Shown: piece after piece, positions 27,524 through 36,179 of the stretch
How positions within the stretch are numbered: the first letter of the stretch is position 1
How the letters are laid out: each line of letters opens with the position of its first letter
NCBI RefSeq assembly: GCF_030160715.1
Contig: NZ_BSOW01000017.1
Coordinates: 62,001-126,000 of the forward strand
Reading direction: 5' to 3'
Source of the DNA: Bradyrhizobium iriomotense
Lineage (GTDB): Bacteria; Pseudomonadota; Alphaproteobacteria; Rhizobiales; Xanthobacteraceae
DNA: 64,000 nt
Program-made: the position numbers and the translations under genes
The notes under the pieces: model-generated
Seen by the model: the letters and a program-made list of their open reading frames with translations, nothing else
Told to the model about the DNA's origin: nothing
Database searches by the model: none

Positions 27524-28543
27524 TCATGGCCGATTTTTCTTCGCCGGCGTAGCCGTTTCGACCGCATCTTCGCGATGCTCGCCGACGCCGAGATAGATCA
27601 GGATCGGCGCCGCGATGAAGATTGACGTATAGGTGCCGACCAGCACCACGCCGAACATCATCACCGCGGTGAAGCTGTGGATGGCATGACCGCCGAAGAG
27701 GAGCAGCGCCAGCAGCGCCAACGTCACGGTGAAGTGGGTGATGATCGAGCGCGACAGCGTCGAGTTGATGGACTCGTTGAGCAGCTGCGGCATCGGCATC
27801 TTCTTGTAGCGCCGGAGCATTTCGCGGATACGGTCGTAGATGACGACGGTGTCGTTCAGCGAATAGCCGAGAATTGTCAAAAGCGCCGCGATGCTGGTCA
27901 GGTCGAAATCGACCTGGCTGATCGACATGAAGCCGATGGTCAGCACGATGTCGTGCACGTTGGCGATCATGGCGCCAAGCGCGAACTGCCATTCGAAGCG
28001 GAACCAGAGATAGATCAGGATGGCGACGATCGCGAGCATCAGGCCGATCATGCCGTAGGCAAGCAACTCGCCGGAGACGCGGGGGCCGACCACTTCGACG
28101 CGGCGGTACTCGACGGTGTCACCGAGCGCGCCGCGCACCTTCTGCACGGCTTCCTGCTGGGCGGCGTCGCCGCCCGGCTGCTCCGCAACGCGGATCAGGA
28201 CGTTCTCGGGGCCGCCGAACTGCTGCAACTGGACTTCGCCCAGCCCCAGGGCGTCGAGCGAGGTGCGCATCGCCGCGATGTCGGCGGTGCCGGACTTGGC
28301 CTGCACTTCCAGAAGCGTGCCGCCGCGGAAGTCGATGCCGAAATTCAGGCCGTGGGTGAAGAACAGCGTGATCGCGACGATCGACAGCGCGGCCGAGATC
28401 GGGAAGCTGATGCGGCGGAAGCGCGTGAAGTCGAAATGCGTATTGTCGGGGACGATGCGCAGCGACGGCAGCAGGCCAAGGGCCGCAACGACGGTGAGGA
28501 TGGCAATGAGGACGCCAAGCCCGATGAGAACGGTGTGAGTCAC
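27524..28543 (-). CDS. secF: protein translocase subunit SecF
   Basis: 339 aa, six TM helices. FRRISFPISAALSIVAITLFFTHGLNFGIDFRGGTLLEV is the SecF start, and later EYRRVEVVGPRVSGEL and TILGYSLNDTVVIYDRIREML are family hallmarks. With SecD it uses the proton gradient to pull exported proteins out of SecYEG. 10-bp gap after secD. Confidence 0.97.
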   Translation of the reverse strand: MTHTVLIGLGVLIAILTVVAALGLLPSLRIVPDNTHFDFTRFRRISFPISAALSIVAITLFFTHGLNFGIDFRGGTLLEVQAKSGTADIAAMRTSLDALGLGEVQLQQFGGPENVLIRVAEQPGGDAAQQEAVQKVRGALGDTVEYRRVEVVGPRVSGELLAYGMIGLMLAIVAILIYLWFRFEWQFALGAMIANVHDIVLTIGFMSISQVDFDLTSIAALLTILGYSLNDTVVIYDRIREMLRRYKKMPMPQLLNESINSTLSRSIITHFTVTLALLALLLFGGHAIHSFTAVMMFGVVLVGTYTSIFIAAPILIYLGVGEHREDAVETATPAKKNRP

Positions 28544-28553
28544 AATCAGGCTC

Positions 28554-30152
28554 CTAGATCGGCACGCTCTGCGGCCGCTTCCACCGCACCCACCAGGCCA
28601 CGATCAGCCGGGTCAGCGTAAAGGCGGTGAACACCGTGGTAATAATGCCGATGCCGAGCGTCACGGCGAAGCCGCGCACCGGACCGGTGCCGATGTAGAA
28701 CAGCACGGCAGCAGCAATGAAGGTCGTAATGTTGGAATCGAGGATGGTCGCAAGCGCCCGCTTGAAGCCGGCGTCGATCGCCGAAATCGCATTGCGGCCG
28801 CCGCGCAATTCCTCGCGGATGCGCTCGTAGATCAGCACGTTGGAGTCGACCGCGATACCGACGGTGAGCACGATGCCGGCGATGCCGGGGAGCGTCAGCG
28901 TGGCGTTGAGCAGCGACAACAGGCCGAAGATCATCGCGACGTTGATGGCCACCGCGATGTTGGCGAACACGCCGAACAGCCGGTAGGTGAGCAGCATGAA
29001 GACGATGACCATGATCGAGCCGACATAGGCCGCAAGCTCACCCTTCTCGATCGAGTCCTGGCCAAGACCCGGGCCGACCGTGCGCTCCTCGATCACCGTC
29101 AAGGGCGCCGGCAGCGCGCCGGCGCGCAAGAGGATCGCAAGGTCGTTCGCCGACTGCACCGTGAAGCTGCCGGAGATCTGGCCCTGGCCGCCGGTGATCG
29201 GCTCGCGGATGACCGGCGCCGAGATCACCTCATTGTCGAGCACGATCGCGAACGGCAGGCCGACATTCTCCTGCGTGGCCTGTGCAAATTTGCGCGCACC
29301 CGACGTATTGAACTTGAAGCTGACGATCGGCTCGCCGGTGCGTTGGTCGAAGCCCGGCTGCGCGTCCGTCAGGTCGCCGCCGGAGACCAGCACCTGCTTC
29401 TTCACGACATAGGGCACCTTGGGAGAGCTTGCGCTCATCAGGAGCTCGGATTCGGGCGGCAGGCTGCCCTTCTGCGCCTGGTCGGGCGGCACCGAGGCGT
29501 CGACCATGCGGAATTCCATCTTCGCGGTCTTGCCGAGCAGCTCCTTCAGGCGGGTCGGATCTTGCAGGCCCGGCACCTGGACCAGGATGCGGTCGGTGCC
29601 TTGCCGCTGGATCACCGGCTCGACGGTGCCGAGCTGGTTGACGCGGCGTTCGACGATCTGGATCGACTGCTCGATGGTCTGGCGCACGCGCTCGGTGATC
29701 GCGGCCTGCGGCACGGTCAGTCGAATCAGCCCGCCGCCGGCATCGCTGACCTCCAGGCTACGCTGGCCGTTGGAGCCGAGCAGTCCGCCGAGCGGCTGCG
29801 AGAGGTCGCGCAGCTTGGCCAGCGCGTTCTGAAGGTCGGTGTCCTTGACGCGGACCTCGACCGCATCGCCCTTCGACGACAGCCCGGTGTAGCCGATCTT
29901 GGCCTCACGCAGCACGCGGCGGACGTCGTCGCGGATCTGGTCGAGCTTCTCCTTCTTGACGTAGTTGGAGTCCACCTCGAGCAGCAGATAGGAACCGCCC
30001 TGAAGGTCGAGGCCGAGCACCAGGCGGCGCTGCGCCCAGGCGGGCCAGGTTTTGACCTGCGCTTCGGGGAAGAAGTTCGGGACCGCGCAGAGGCACACGA
30101 TCAGCGCCGTCAGGATGATCCCCAGCGCCCTCCACCGCGTGAAATACAACAT
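28554..30152 (-). CDS. secD: protein translocase subunit SecD
   Basis: 532 aa. RWRALGIILTALIVCLCAVPNFFP is TM1; LVLGLDLQGGSYLLLEVD is the SecD D1 motif; the large periplasmic domain follows, then the TM2-6 cluster with IAGIVLTVGIAVDSNVLIYERIREELR and GFAVTLGIGIITTVFTAFTLTRL. Encoded separately from SecF, in the order yajC-secD-secF. Confidence 0.97.
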   Translation of the reverse strand: MLYFTRWRALGIILTALIVCLCAVPNFFPEAQVKTWPAWAQRRLVLGLDLQGGSYLLLEVDSNYVKKEKLDQIRDDVRRVLREAKIGYTGLSSKGDAVEVRVKDTDLQNALAKLRDLSQPLGGLLGSNGQRSLEVSDAGGGLIRLTVPQAAITERVRQTIEQSIQIVERRVNQLGTVEPVIQRQGTDRILVQVPGLQDPTRLKELLGKTAKMEFRMVDASVPPDQAQKGSLPPESELLMSASSPKVPYVVKKQVLVSGGDLTDAQPGFDQRTGEPIVSFKFNTSGARKFAQATQENVGLPFAIVLDNEVISAPVIREPITGGQGQISGSFTVQSANDLAILLRAGALPAPLTVIEERTVGPGLGQDSIEKGELAAYVGSIMVIVFMLLTYRLFGVFANIAVAINVAMIFGLLSLLNATLTLPGIAGIVLTVGIAVDSNVLIYERIREELRGGRNAISAIDAGFKRALATILDSNITTFIAAAVLFYIGTGPVRGFAVTLGIGIITTVFTAFTLTRLIVAWWVRWKRPQSVPI

Positions 30153-30196
30153 CGACTAACCTGTCAGATCAGGAGAATACGAGGCTCGTGCGAGGA

Positions 30197-30550
30197 TCAG
30201 CTCGCCGAGTCGTCCTTGGCGCTGTCCTTGGCCGGCTCGCCCTTGGCGCGCACGCCGGAGATCATCTGGCGCATCTGCCGCACCCGCACGCCGTCGGAAA
30301 TCTCGAACTCGATCTGGTCGTCGTCGACGACCTTGGTGACCTTGCCGACGAGGCCGCCCGAGGTCACGACCGTGTCGCCGCGACGGATGTTCTTCACGAG
30401 GTCGGCATGGTCCTTCACCTTCTTCTGCTGCGGCCGCAGAATCAGGAAGTACATGATCACGAAGATCAGGGCGAACGGCAGCAGCGACATCAACATGCTG
30501 TTGGTGTCGCCGGCGCCCGCGGCCTGGGCATACGCAGGGGTAATGAACAT
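30197..30550 (-). CDS. yajC: preprotein translocase subunit YajC
   Basis: 117 aa from ATG 30550 (MFITPAYAQAAGAG). One TM helix (LLPFALIFVIMYFLILRPQQKK) and the cytosolic NIRRGDTVVTSGGLVGKVTKV motif. The C-terminus is Lys/Asp/Ser-rich. First gene of the Sec accessory operon; it diverges from the DUF815 ATPase. Confidence 0.97.
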   Translation of the reverse strand: MFITPAYAQAAGAGDTNSMLMSLLPFALIFVIMYFLILRPQQKKVKDHADLVKNIRRGDTVVTSGGLVGKVTKVVDDDQIEFEISDGVRVRQMRQMISGVRAKGEPAKDSAKDDSAS

Positions 30551-30731
30551 TCGGACGATCCTCGTGAACGGGAGAAGGCCGGCATCGCCCCTTGGGGCAG
30601 CCGGGTCGGTCAAATTTCGCGCGGACTATAGCGGCAGCGGCCCCAATTGCAACGCTGCCAGACCGATGATTTGGCCCACCTTGCGGGCGGCGCTCAGGCC
30701 CGATAAGGCTGCATTCTCAGGAACTTCGGAC

Positions 30732-31703
30732 ATGCCCAAAAAACCAAGCAAAACCGCCGCCGGGAAGGCCACCAAGACCCCTGCCCGAAAGCCCGCCAAC
30801 CTCGCGGCAAAACGACCCACGGCTGAAACCGCCGACCTCGCGCAAGAGCGCATCGTGCGTGCGCTGGAGACCATTGCCGCGCACCTTGCGACCCAGGCAC
30901 CGGCGTCCGCCGCGCCCACCTCGTTCGAGCGCGCCGACGCCTACGTCTGGCACCCGGACGGCCGCCTCTCGGCGGTGCCGCGGGTCAGCCGCGTCGACCT
31001 CTTCCTGCTCAAGGGCATCGACCGGATGCGCGACATCCTGATCGAGAACACCGAGCGGTTCGCCAACGCGCTTCCCGCCAACAATGCCCTGCTCTGGGGC
31101 GCGCGCGGCATGGGCAAGTCGTCGCTGGTGAAAGCGGCGCATGCCAGCATCAATGCGGACCGGAAAGCCGCCGACAAGCTGAAGCTGATCGAGATTCATC
31201 GCGAGGACATCGAGACGCTGCCCGCGCTGATGGAGCAATTGCGCGGCTCGTCCTTCCGCTTCATCGTGTTCTGCGACGACCTCTCCTTCGACGGCAATGA
31301 CGCGTCCTATAAATCGCTCAAAGCCGTGCTCGAAGGCGGCATCGAGGGCCGGCCGGACAACGTCATCCTCTACGCCACCTCCAACCGCCGTCATTTGCTG
31401 GCGCGCGACATGATCGAGAACGAGCGCTCGACCGCGATCAATCCGGGCGAAGCGGTCGAGGAGAAGGTCTCGCTGTCGGACCGCTTCGGCCTGTGGCTCG
31501 GCTTCCACCGCTGCAGCCAGGACGAATACCTGGCGATGGTGCGCGGCTATTGCGGCCATTTCGGCATCAAGGTCGATGACGAGGCGCTGGAGCGCGAGGC
31601 GCTGGAATGGTCGACCACCCGCGGCTCACGCTCCGGCCGCGTCGCCTGGCAGTTCGTGCAGGAGCTCGCGGGACGGTTGGGTGTGAAGCTGACGGCGAAT
31701 TAG
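30732..31703 (+). CDS. DUF815 ATPase
   Basis: 323 aa from ATG 30732 (MPKKPSKTAAGK). A Lys/Ala/Pro-rich N-terminus of about 45 residues, then an AAA+-type ATPase: Walker A LLWGARGMGKSSLVKA, Walker B FRFIVFCDDLSFDG, sensor LYATSNRRHL. The DUF815 family resembles single-domain AAA+ proteins of unknown role. It diverges from yajC (181 bp apart), the usual alphaproteobacterial position. Confidence 0.92.
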   Translation: MPKKPSKTAAGKATKTPARKPANLAAKRPTAETADLAQERIVRALETIAAHLATQAPASAAPTSFERADAYVWHPDGRLSAVPRVSRVDLFLLKGIDRMRDILIENTERFANALPANNALLWGARGMGKSSLVKAAHASINADRKAADKLKLIEIHREDIETLPALMEQLRGSSFRFIVFCDDLSFDGNDASYKSLKAVLEGGIEGRPDNVILYATSNRRHLLARDMIENERSTAINPGEAVEEKVSLSDRFGLWLGFHRCSQDEYLAMVRGYCGHFGIKVDDEALEREALEWSTTRGSRSGRVAWQFVQELAGRLGVKLTAN

Positions 31704-31729
31704 CGAGGGTTCTCGCCACACCCACAACT

Positions 31730-31940
31730 GTCATTGCCCGCGAAAGCGGGCAATCCAGTATTCCAGAGACATCGAGATTCAGCACAACCGCCGCGACGTA
31801 CTGCGTCGCCCGGTCCCGGCTCCGCCAAAGGCTTAGCCGGACTTTCGGTGTTGGGCCGGCGTAGCGCTAGCGAAGACGGCAAGCCGAGCGACGACATCGT
31901 CTTCCGCGGATGCGCAGGATTGCGCAATCAAACCAGCCAA
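31730..31940. repeat. composite palindromic repeat, left edge of accessory patch
   Basis: TGTCATTGCCCGCGAAAGCG GGCAATCCAGTATTCCAGAG opens it (about 31730-31775), matching the elements at 42050 and 36071. The rest (ACTGCGTCGCCCGG..., GACATCGTCTTCCGCGGATG) is mosaic and looks like a second repeat type. Confidence 0.75.
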
Positions 31941-31963
31941 CGCTACATTTGGTGCGGACCCGA

Positions 31964-32566
31964 TCAACGATCGAGTTCAGCTCGGGTGCCAGTCGTCAGA
32001 CGAGATGCAAACCGTTCAGTCAACACCGGGCCAAGGACTGATGTTGCGAACACAAGCACAAGCACGACATTGAGCATTCGATCGTCGAGCAGCCGTTGAC
32101 CGGCTGCACCGAGCGTTTCATGCGCGACCAGAGTCGCGGCGAGCGTGGCGGCAACGTGCGGCAGCGTGAGCGACCAGATCGTAAGCTGTTCATTGCGGTT
32201 GTAGCCAAACGCGCGACCCACCACCCAGGCGGCTATCCACTTGCCGACGAGCAGGGCACCGATGATGCTGGCAACGAGCAAGAAGTTGTCGAAAATCCCG
32301 TAGACAAAGCTGACCGGGTTGATCAGGAATCCGGTAACGACAAAGAAGATCGGAATGAACAGCGATTTGCGACTCTCTGTGACCCGTGCGACGAAGTCGA
32401 TGATCGACGCTTTCGCCGGGCCCTCATTCCAAGATGGCAGAGGACCGGTTTGCGTCTGGGCCATGGCGGACGTGGAACGCAGAGCGGCAGATAGAAGCGG
32501 AAGCATCGCCAGCGACGAGAGCAGTGCGCGACGGTCAAGGCGTGGAACTCGCATGATCTGTTTCAT
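31964..32566 (-). pseudogene. chimeric ORF: secreted HAD-type N-terminus joined to a cation/proton antiporter C-terminus
   Basis: 200 aa. Residues 1-~62 are a signal peptide plus LPSWNEGPAKASIIDFVARVT, which resembles the start of secreted HAD phosphatases (their next residues normally lead to a DNDGTLW active site, absent here). From ~65 the sequence is membrane protein: SLFIPIFFVVTGFLINPVSF, then ASIIGALLVGKWIAAWVVG, LTIWSLTLPHVAATLAATLV, LNVVLVLVFATSVLGPVL, matching the last helices of CPA2/Kef-type Na+(K+)/H+ antiporters. Neither parent is complete. Best read as a deletion fusion; expression is unknown. Confidence 0.7.
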
Positions 32567-32752
32567 TGTCGATGTCGATCCGTTTCGATTGTGCGGTCCC
32601 TACCCGTCAACATTGAAGGTGCGTGCGAGGCTGGTGCATCGCTGCTGTTCGTAGCGCGCTTGCCGGCATGCTGCTTGGTGAGGAGTTGGATTCTGAGCGC
32701 AGTGGATTGGCGAGCGCCCTATGTCGGGCGCCCGCCAATTCATACTGATCCA

Positions 32753-34537
32753 TTAGTCGCTGCGACCGGCAACTTTGGCCTGCTTGACCTGTTGCAGCAC
32801 CTGCTCGAGGTTGTAGCTCGCCGGGTCCTGGAGCGGCGGGTACGCAATATAGCTCTCGAGCTCCTTCAGCCAGAGCGCCTGGCCGATGGGCAGCATGTTC
32901 CAGTCATACACGTAGGCTGTCGAAGGGGAGCCGATTACGCCGCCAAGGCCCATGAGTGTCTTGTACTGTGCACCAATGGAGGTCTCGAACGGGTCTCGCT
33001 TGATATTGACGACTTGGGCCCAGTGATAGGGAAGCGCTCCGGCAATAAAGCCCTGCGGCGCGTCGGACACCATCGTGAAGTAGATCTTCCAGTTCTTGTA
33101 GCGGACCGCCGACGGATCCTTGCCCGAATAGTAGAAGAAGGTATCGCGCGCCGACTTTTCTGAACGCCCGGAAAGGTATTCGGTCTGATCGACGCCATCG
33201 AGCGTCGTCTTCACGATGCCGGGATATTGGCCGGCCTCGATGCGCTTCTTCAACTCGTCTCCCTTTGCGCCGCCCGCGATGTTAACAAACGTCGGCAGCC
33301 AGTCGAGTGCCGCGAAGATTTCGTTCTTGATGGTGCCGGGCTTGATGACACCCGGCCAGCGAACCACCAGCGGAGCACGCATGCCGCCTTCCCAGGTGCT
33401 CAGCTTGCCGCCCTTGAACGGCGTGGTGCCGCCGTCCGGAAAGGTGATGGTTTCAGCGCCGTTGTCGGTCGTGAACACGACGATCGTGTTGTCGAGCTGG
33501 CCCATGTCCTGGAGCTTCTTCAGCACATAGCCGATGTTGTCATCCAGCTGCTTCATGCCGGCCTCGTTGAGGCCCCAGTCCTTGCCGCCGGCTTCGCCGA
33601 CCATGGCCGCGTACTTGTCATTCAGCACCGTCGTGATGTGCATGCGCGCAGGGTTGTACCAGACGAAGAAAGGCTTGCCCGTCGTCTTCGGATCGTTGCG
33701 ATCGAGGAAGTCGATGACCTTGGCCGAGATTTCCTCGTCGACACCCTTCGATCGCTCGAGCGTCAGCGGGCCCTGGTCGACGCACTGCTGAGTCCTGGAT
33801 GTACCATCGGACTTGCACGACAGGATATTGCGCGGAGGCGTCAGACAAACCGCCGTTTTCGGATCGACCGCGCCCGGTACCTCCGGAATGCCGGGGATCG
33901 GCGTATTCTTGCATGGCGGGGCAACCGTCTGCTGGGTGGGGGTCTTGTTGATGTCCGGGAAGCTCACGCCTTGCATGGCGTCGAGATGGTACAGGTAGCC
34001 CCAGTATTCCTGGAAGCCATGCGCGGTCGGCAGCGCGTCGGTGTGATCGCCGAGATGGTTCTTGCCGAATTCACCCGTGTTGTACCCGAGATCGAGCAGG
34101 AACTTGGCGATCGCTGGTGTACCGGGCCGCAGATAGGACGGGCTGCCCGGCAGTTGCGGCGGGATCATGCCGGTGCGCAGCGGATGCATGCCGGTGAAGA
34201 AGGCATTGCGACCTGCGGTGCAGCTCTGCTCGGCATAGTAATGCGTGAAGATCGCACCTTCATTGCCGATACGATCGATGTTGGGCGTCTCGCCGACCAT
34301 CAGGCCGCGATGGTAGATGCTCGGCTGGTAGAGGCCGATGTCGTCGCCCATAATGAAAAGGATATTGGGTTTCTGTGGCGGTTGCTGCGCCACCGCCGGC
34401 GTGCTGGCTGGCCCGGACAGCGACATCAACATCGTCGCGCCAAGCAGCGAGGCGCAGGACCTCTTGTGCCAACCGGATGTCTTGCACGGCGGAATTGCGG
34501 CAAACGGCGGCCTGTCATTGAATTTGCAATTCAACAT
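32753..34537 (-). CDS. periplasmic arylsulfatase (formylglycine type I)
   Basis: 594 aa with a signal sequence ending near AVA/QQPPQ. PNILFIMGDDIG supplies metal-binding Asp65/66; YAEQSCTAGRNAF has the C-x-A/P-x-R sulfatase motif, so Cys106 is the formylglycine site; GKNHLGDH is the GKWHLG-like block; FTTDNGAETITFPDGG carries further metal ligands. It hydrolyses a sulfate ester; the substrate is unknown. The FGE gene lies 15 bp upstream on the same strand. Confidence 0.93.
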   Translation of the reverse strand: MLNCKFNDRPPFAAIPPCKTSGWHKRSCASLLGATMLMSLSGPASTPAVAQQPPQKPNILFIMGDDIGLYQPSIYHRGLMVGETPNIDRIGNEGAIFTHYYAEQSCTAGRNAFFTGMHPLRTGMIPPQLPGSPSYLRPGTPAIAKFLLDLGYNTGEFGKNHLGDHTDALPTAHGFQEYWGYLYHLDAMQGVSFPDINKTPTQQTVAPPCKNTPIPGIPEVPGAVDPKTAVCLTPPRNILSCKSDGTSRTQQCVDQGPLTLERSKGVDEEISAKVIDFLDRNDPKTTGKPFFVWYNPARMHITTVLNDKYAAMVGEAGGKDWGLNEAGMKQLDDNIGYVLKKLQDMGQLDNTIVVFTTDNGAETITFPDGGTTPFKGGKLSTWEGGMRAPLVVRWPGVIKPGTIKNEIFAALDWLPTFVNIAGGAKGDELKKRIEAGQYPGIVKTTLDGVDQTEYLSGRSEKSARDTFFYYSGKDPSAVRYKNWKIYFTMVSDAPQGFIAGALPYHWAQVVNIKRDPFETSIGAQYKTLMGLGGVIGSPSTAYVYDWNMLPIGQALWLKELESYIAYPPLQDPASYNLEQVLQQVKQAKVAGRSD

Positions 34538-34552
34538 GGCATCGCTCTCCCA

Positions 34553-35548
34553 TTATGATGCGTTAGAGACACCTCGCCTGATGCACCGAAATCCAAGGTG
34601 GTTCGTGGATGTGTCGATCGGCTCCGCATGCCGCGCAGCCGGCCGGTAGCGTCTGCAGTAATTCGGCGCGCACAAATGCGAGCCGCCTTTGATGACCTTG
34701 CGTGGAATCTTGACGTTGGTCGTTCTTGGGTCGTAGCTATCGGCTTCACAGCCGCCGCGCGGATTCTCGGGAATGCAGCAGGCCTTTGCAGCGTCGGCTT
34801 CATGCCGAGACGAGTACCAGTCTGACGTCCATTCCCAGACGTTGCCGATCATGTCGTGCAGCCCGTAACCGTTCGGCGGAAATGCGGTGACCGGCGATGT
34901 CCGTTCGAACCCGTCCTCCCTGGTGTTCTGGCGCGGAAATTCGCCCTGCCAGGTGTTGGCCATGTGACGGCCCTCGGGCGCAAATTCATCTCCCCAAGCG
35001 AACTCGGCGCCCTCCAGTCCGCCGCGCGCCGCGAATTCCCATTCCGCCTCGGTCGGCAAATCCTTGCCCGCCCATCGTGCGTAGGCGAGCGCGTCGCTGA
35101 AGGCCACATGCACGACGGGATGATCATCCAGCCCACGGATGTTGCTCCCGGGTCCATAGGGATGCCGCCAGTCCGCGCCTTCGGCGAAGGTCCACCACTG
35201 GCTGAAGTCCCGGAGATTGACCGGATGCGCGGGCGGAGAGAACATCAGCGAACCCGCATAGACCATGTGCGGGAGCATTCCGGGATAGTCCTTTGGATCG
35301 GGCGCGATCTCGGCAACGGTGACGTGGCCGGTCGCCTTGGCGAACGCTTTGAATTGCCGGTTCGTCACCGGATGGCAATCCATCCAGAACGCATCCACGG
35401 TGACGCGGTGGACCGGCGCTTCCTCCGGATAGTGCCGATCCGACCCCATGCGAAACGTGCCGCCCGGCACGTACAGCATCCCCTCACCTGCTGGATGCTG
35501 GAACGATTGTCCGGGATCAGGCGACGATTTCGCGTCAGCCAGCTTCAT
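34553..35548 (-). CDS. formylglycine-generating enzyme (SUMF1 family)
   Basis: 331 aa, cytosolic. MLYVPGGTFRMGSDRHYPEEAPVHRVTVDAFWMD, LPTEAEWEFAARGG, GLHDMIGNVWEWTSDWY, and KGGSHLCAPNYCRRYRP with both catalytic cysteines (C293, C298) as in active FGEs; LGFRCIR ends the fold. It oxidises the sulfatase cysteine to formylglycine before export, using oxygen. GGGAGAT precedes the ATG. A perfect FixK/FNR box lies 67 bp upstream. Confidence 0.95.
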   Translation of the reverse strand: MKLADAKSSPDPGQSFQHPAGEGMLYVPGGTFRMGSDRHYPEEAPVHRVTVDAFWMDCHPVTNRQFKAFAKATGHVTVAEIAPDPKDYPGMLPHMVYAGSLMFSPPAHPVNLRDFSQWWTFAEGADWRHPYGPGSNIRGLDDHPVVHVAFSDALAYARWAGKDLPTEAEWEFAARGGLEGAEFAWGDEFAPEGRHMANTWQGEFPRQNTREDGFERTSPVTAFPPNGYGLHDMIGNVWEWTSDWYSSRHEADAAKACCIPENPRGGCEADSYDPRTTNVKIPRKVIKGGSHLCAPNYCRRYRPAARHAEPIDTSTNHLGFRCIRRGVSNAS

Positions 35549-35614
35549 GCCGATCTCCCGACCCGCGCATCATTGGCCTGCGCCACCACGGAAACGGAAC
35601 GCCACTCTTCCAGG

Positions 35615-35628
35615 TTGATCTAAATCAA
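35615..35628 (-). promoter_or_regulatory. FixK/FNR-type box upstream of the FGE-sulfatase operon
   Basis: TTGATCTAAATCAA is a perfect TTGAT-N4-ATCAA palindrome. Its centre is 73 bp upstream of the FGE start, which would place a -41.5 promoter's transcription start at about 35580, 30 bp before the ATG. In Bradyrhizobium this sequence is bound by FixK2, which activates genes under low oxygen. Confidence 0.72.
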
Positions 35629-35750
35629 AGGGTCCTGGTCGGGTCATTCACGATGGCGCTGGGTCGCCAGCAAGCCCTGCCACGTCCGCTGCGCCATCGA
35701 AACCGAAGCATATTCAGAACACTAGGACATCGCACCGGCAGCCATCGGCT

Positions 35751-35775
35751 ACTTTGCATGGGGTTGTTTTTCGAT
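35751..35775 (+). repeat. dispersed repeat family C, fragment
   Basis: ACTTTGCATGGGGTTGTTTT then TCGAT: the 3' third of the element seen whole at 39003-39090 and, inverted, at 51817-51903. Confidence 0.75.
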
Positions 35776-36070
35776 AATTTCATCGTTCTGTCACAAAAGG
35801 ACTCCGGCCGAACCTGATCTCATTTCTCTTAGCGGCCCCGCGAGGCTCCGACACCGGAACCTCGAATTATACGCGACGAACTCAGCGATTTCGAATGGAT
35901 CGGGATTCAGAGAGCTTGCCGGAAAAGAAGGAGCAAGCACGAACATTCCGCCGGAGCGAAATCGCATGAACACGATCTGCTTCCGGCATTCACCACACTT
36001 TTTGTTAATCCGAATTTTGCTACGTGCTAATCGCCACCACGGTTCACGGCAGCTTCTCGGCCGAGCGACT

Positions 36071-36136
36071 GCTGTCTCTGGAATACTGGATCGTCCGCCC
36101 CAGCGCGCAATTGCGCACAAGGCGGACGATGACAGC
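36071..36136 (-). repeat. palindromic repeat, right edge of accessory patch (inverted copy)
   Basis: Reads on the minus strand GCTGTCATCGTCCGCC, an AT/GC hairpin (GCGCAATTGCGC), GGCGGACGATCCAGTATTCC AGAGACAGC. This matches the first half of 42050-42151 and the left-edge element at 31730, in opposite orientation to the latter. Confidence 0.8.
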
Positions 36137-36179
36137 GTGTTTGTGGTGGTTGCGTGCCCTGCTTCGGGAAGCGTGCGCC

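Larger units (their letters stand above)
35549..36179. other. 631-base stretch between the FGE gene and nlpD
   Basis: Holds the FixK box (35615-35628), a fragment of repeat family C (35751-35775, ACTTTGCATGGGGTTGTTTT), and a palindromic element at 36071-36136. A 130-residue frame on the minus strand (35791-36183) overlaps these repeats and has no protein-like content. The rest shows nothing recognisable. Confidence 0.6.
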
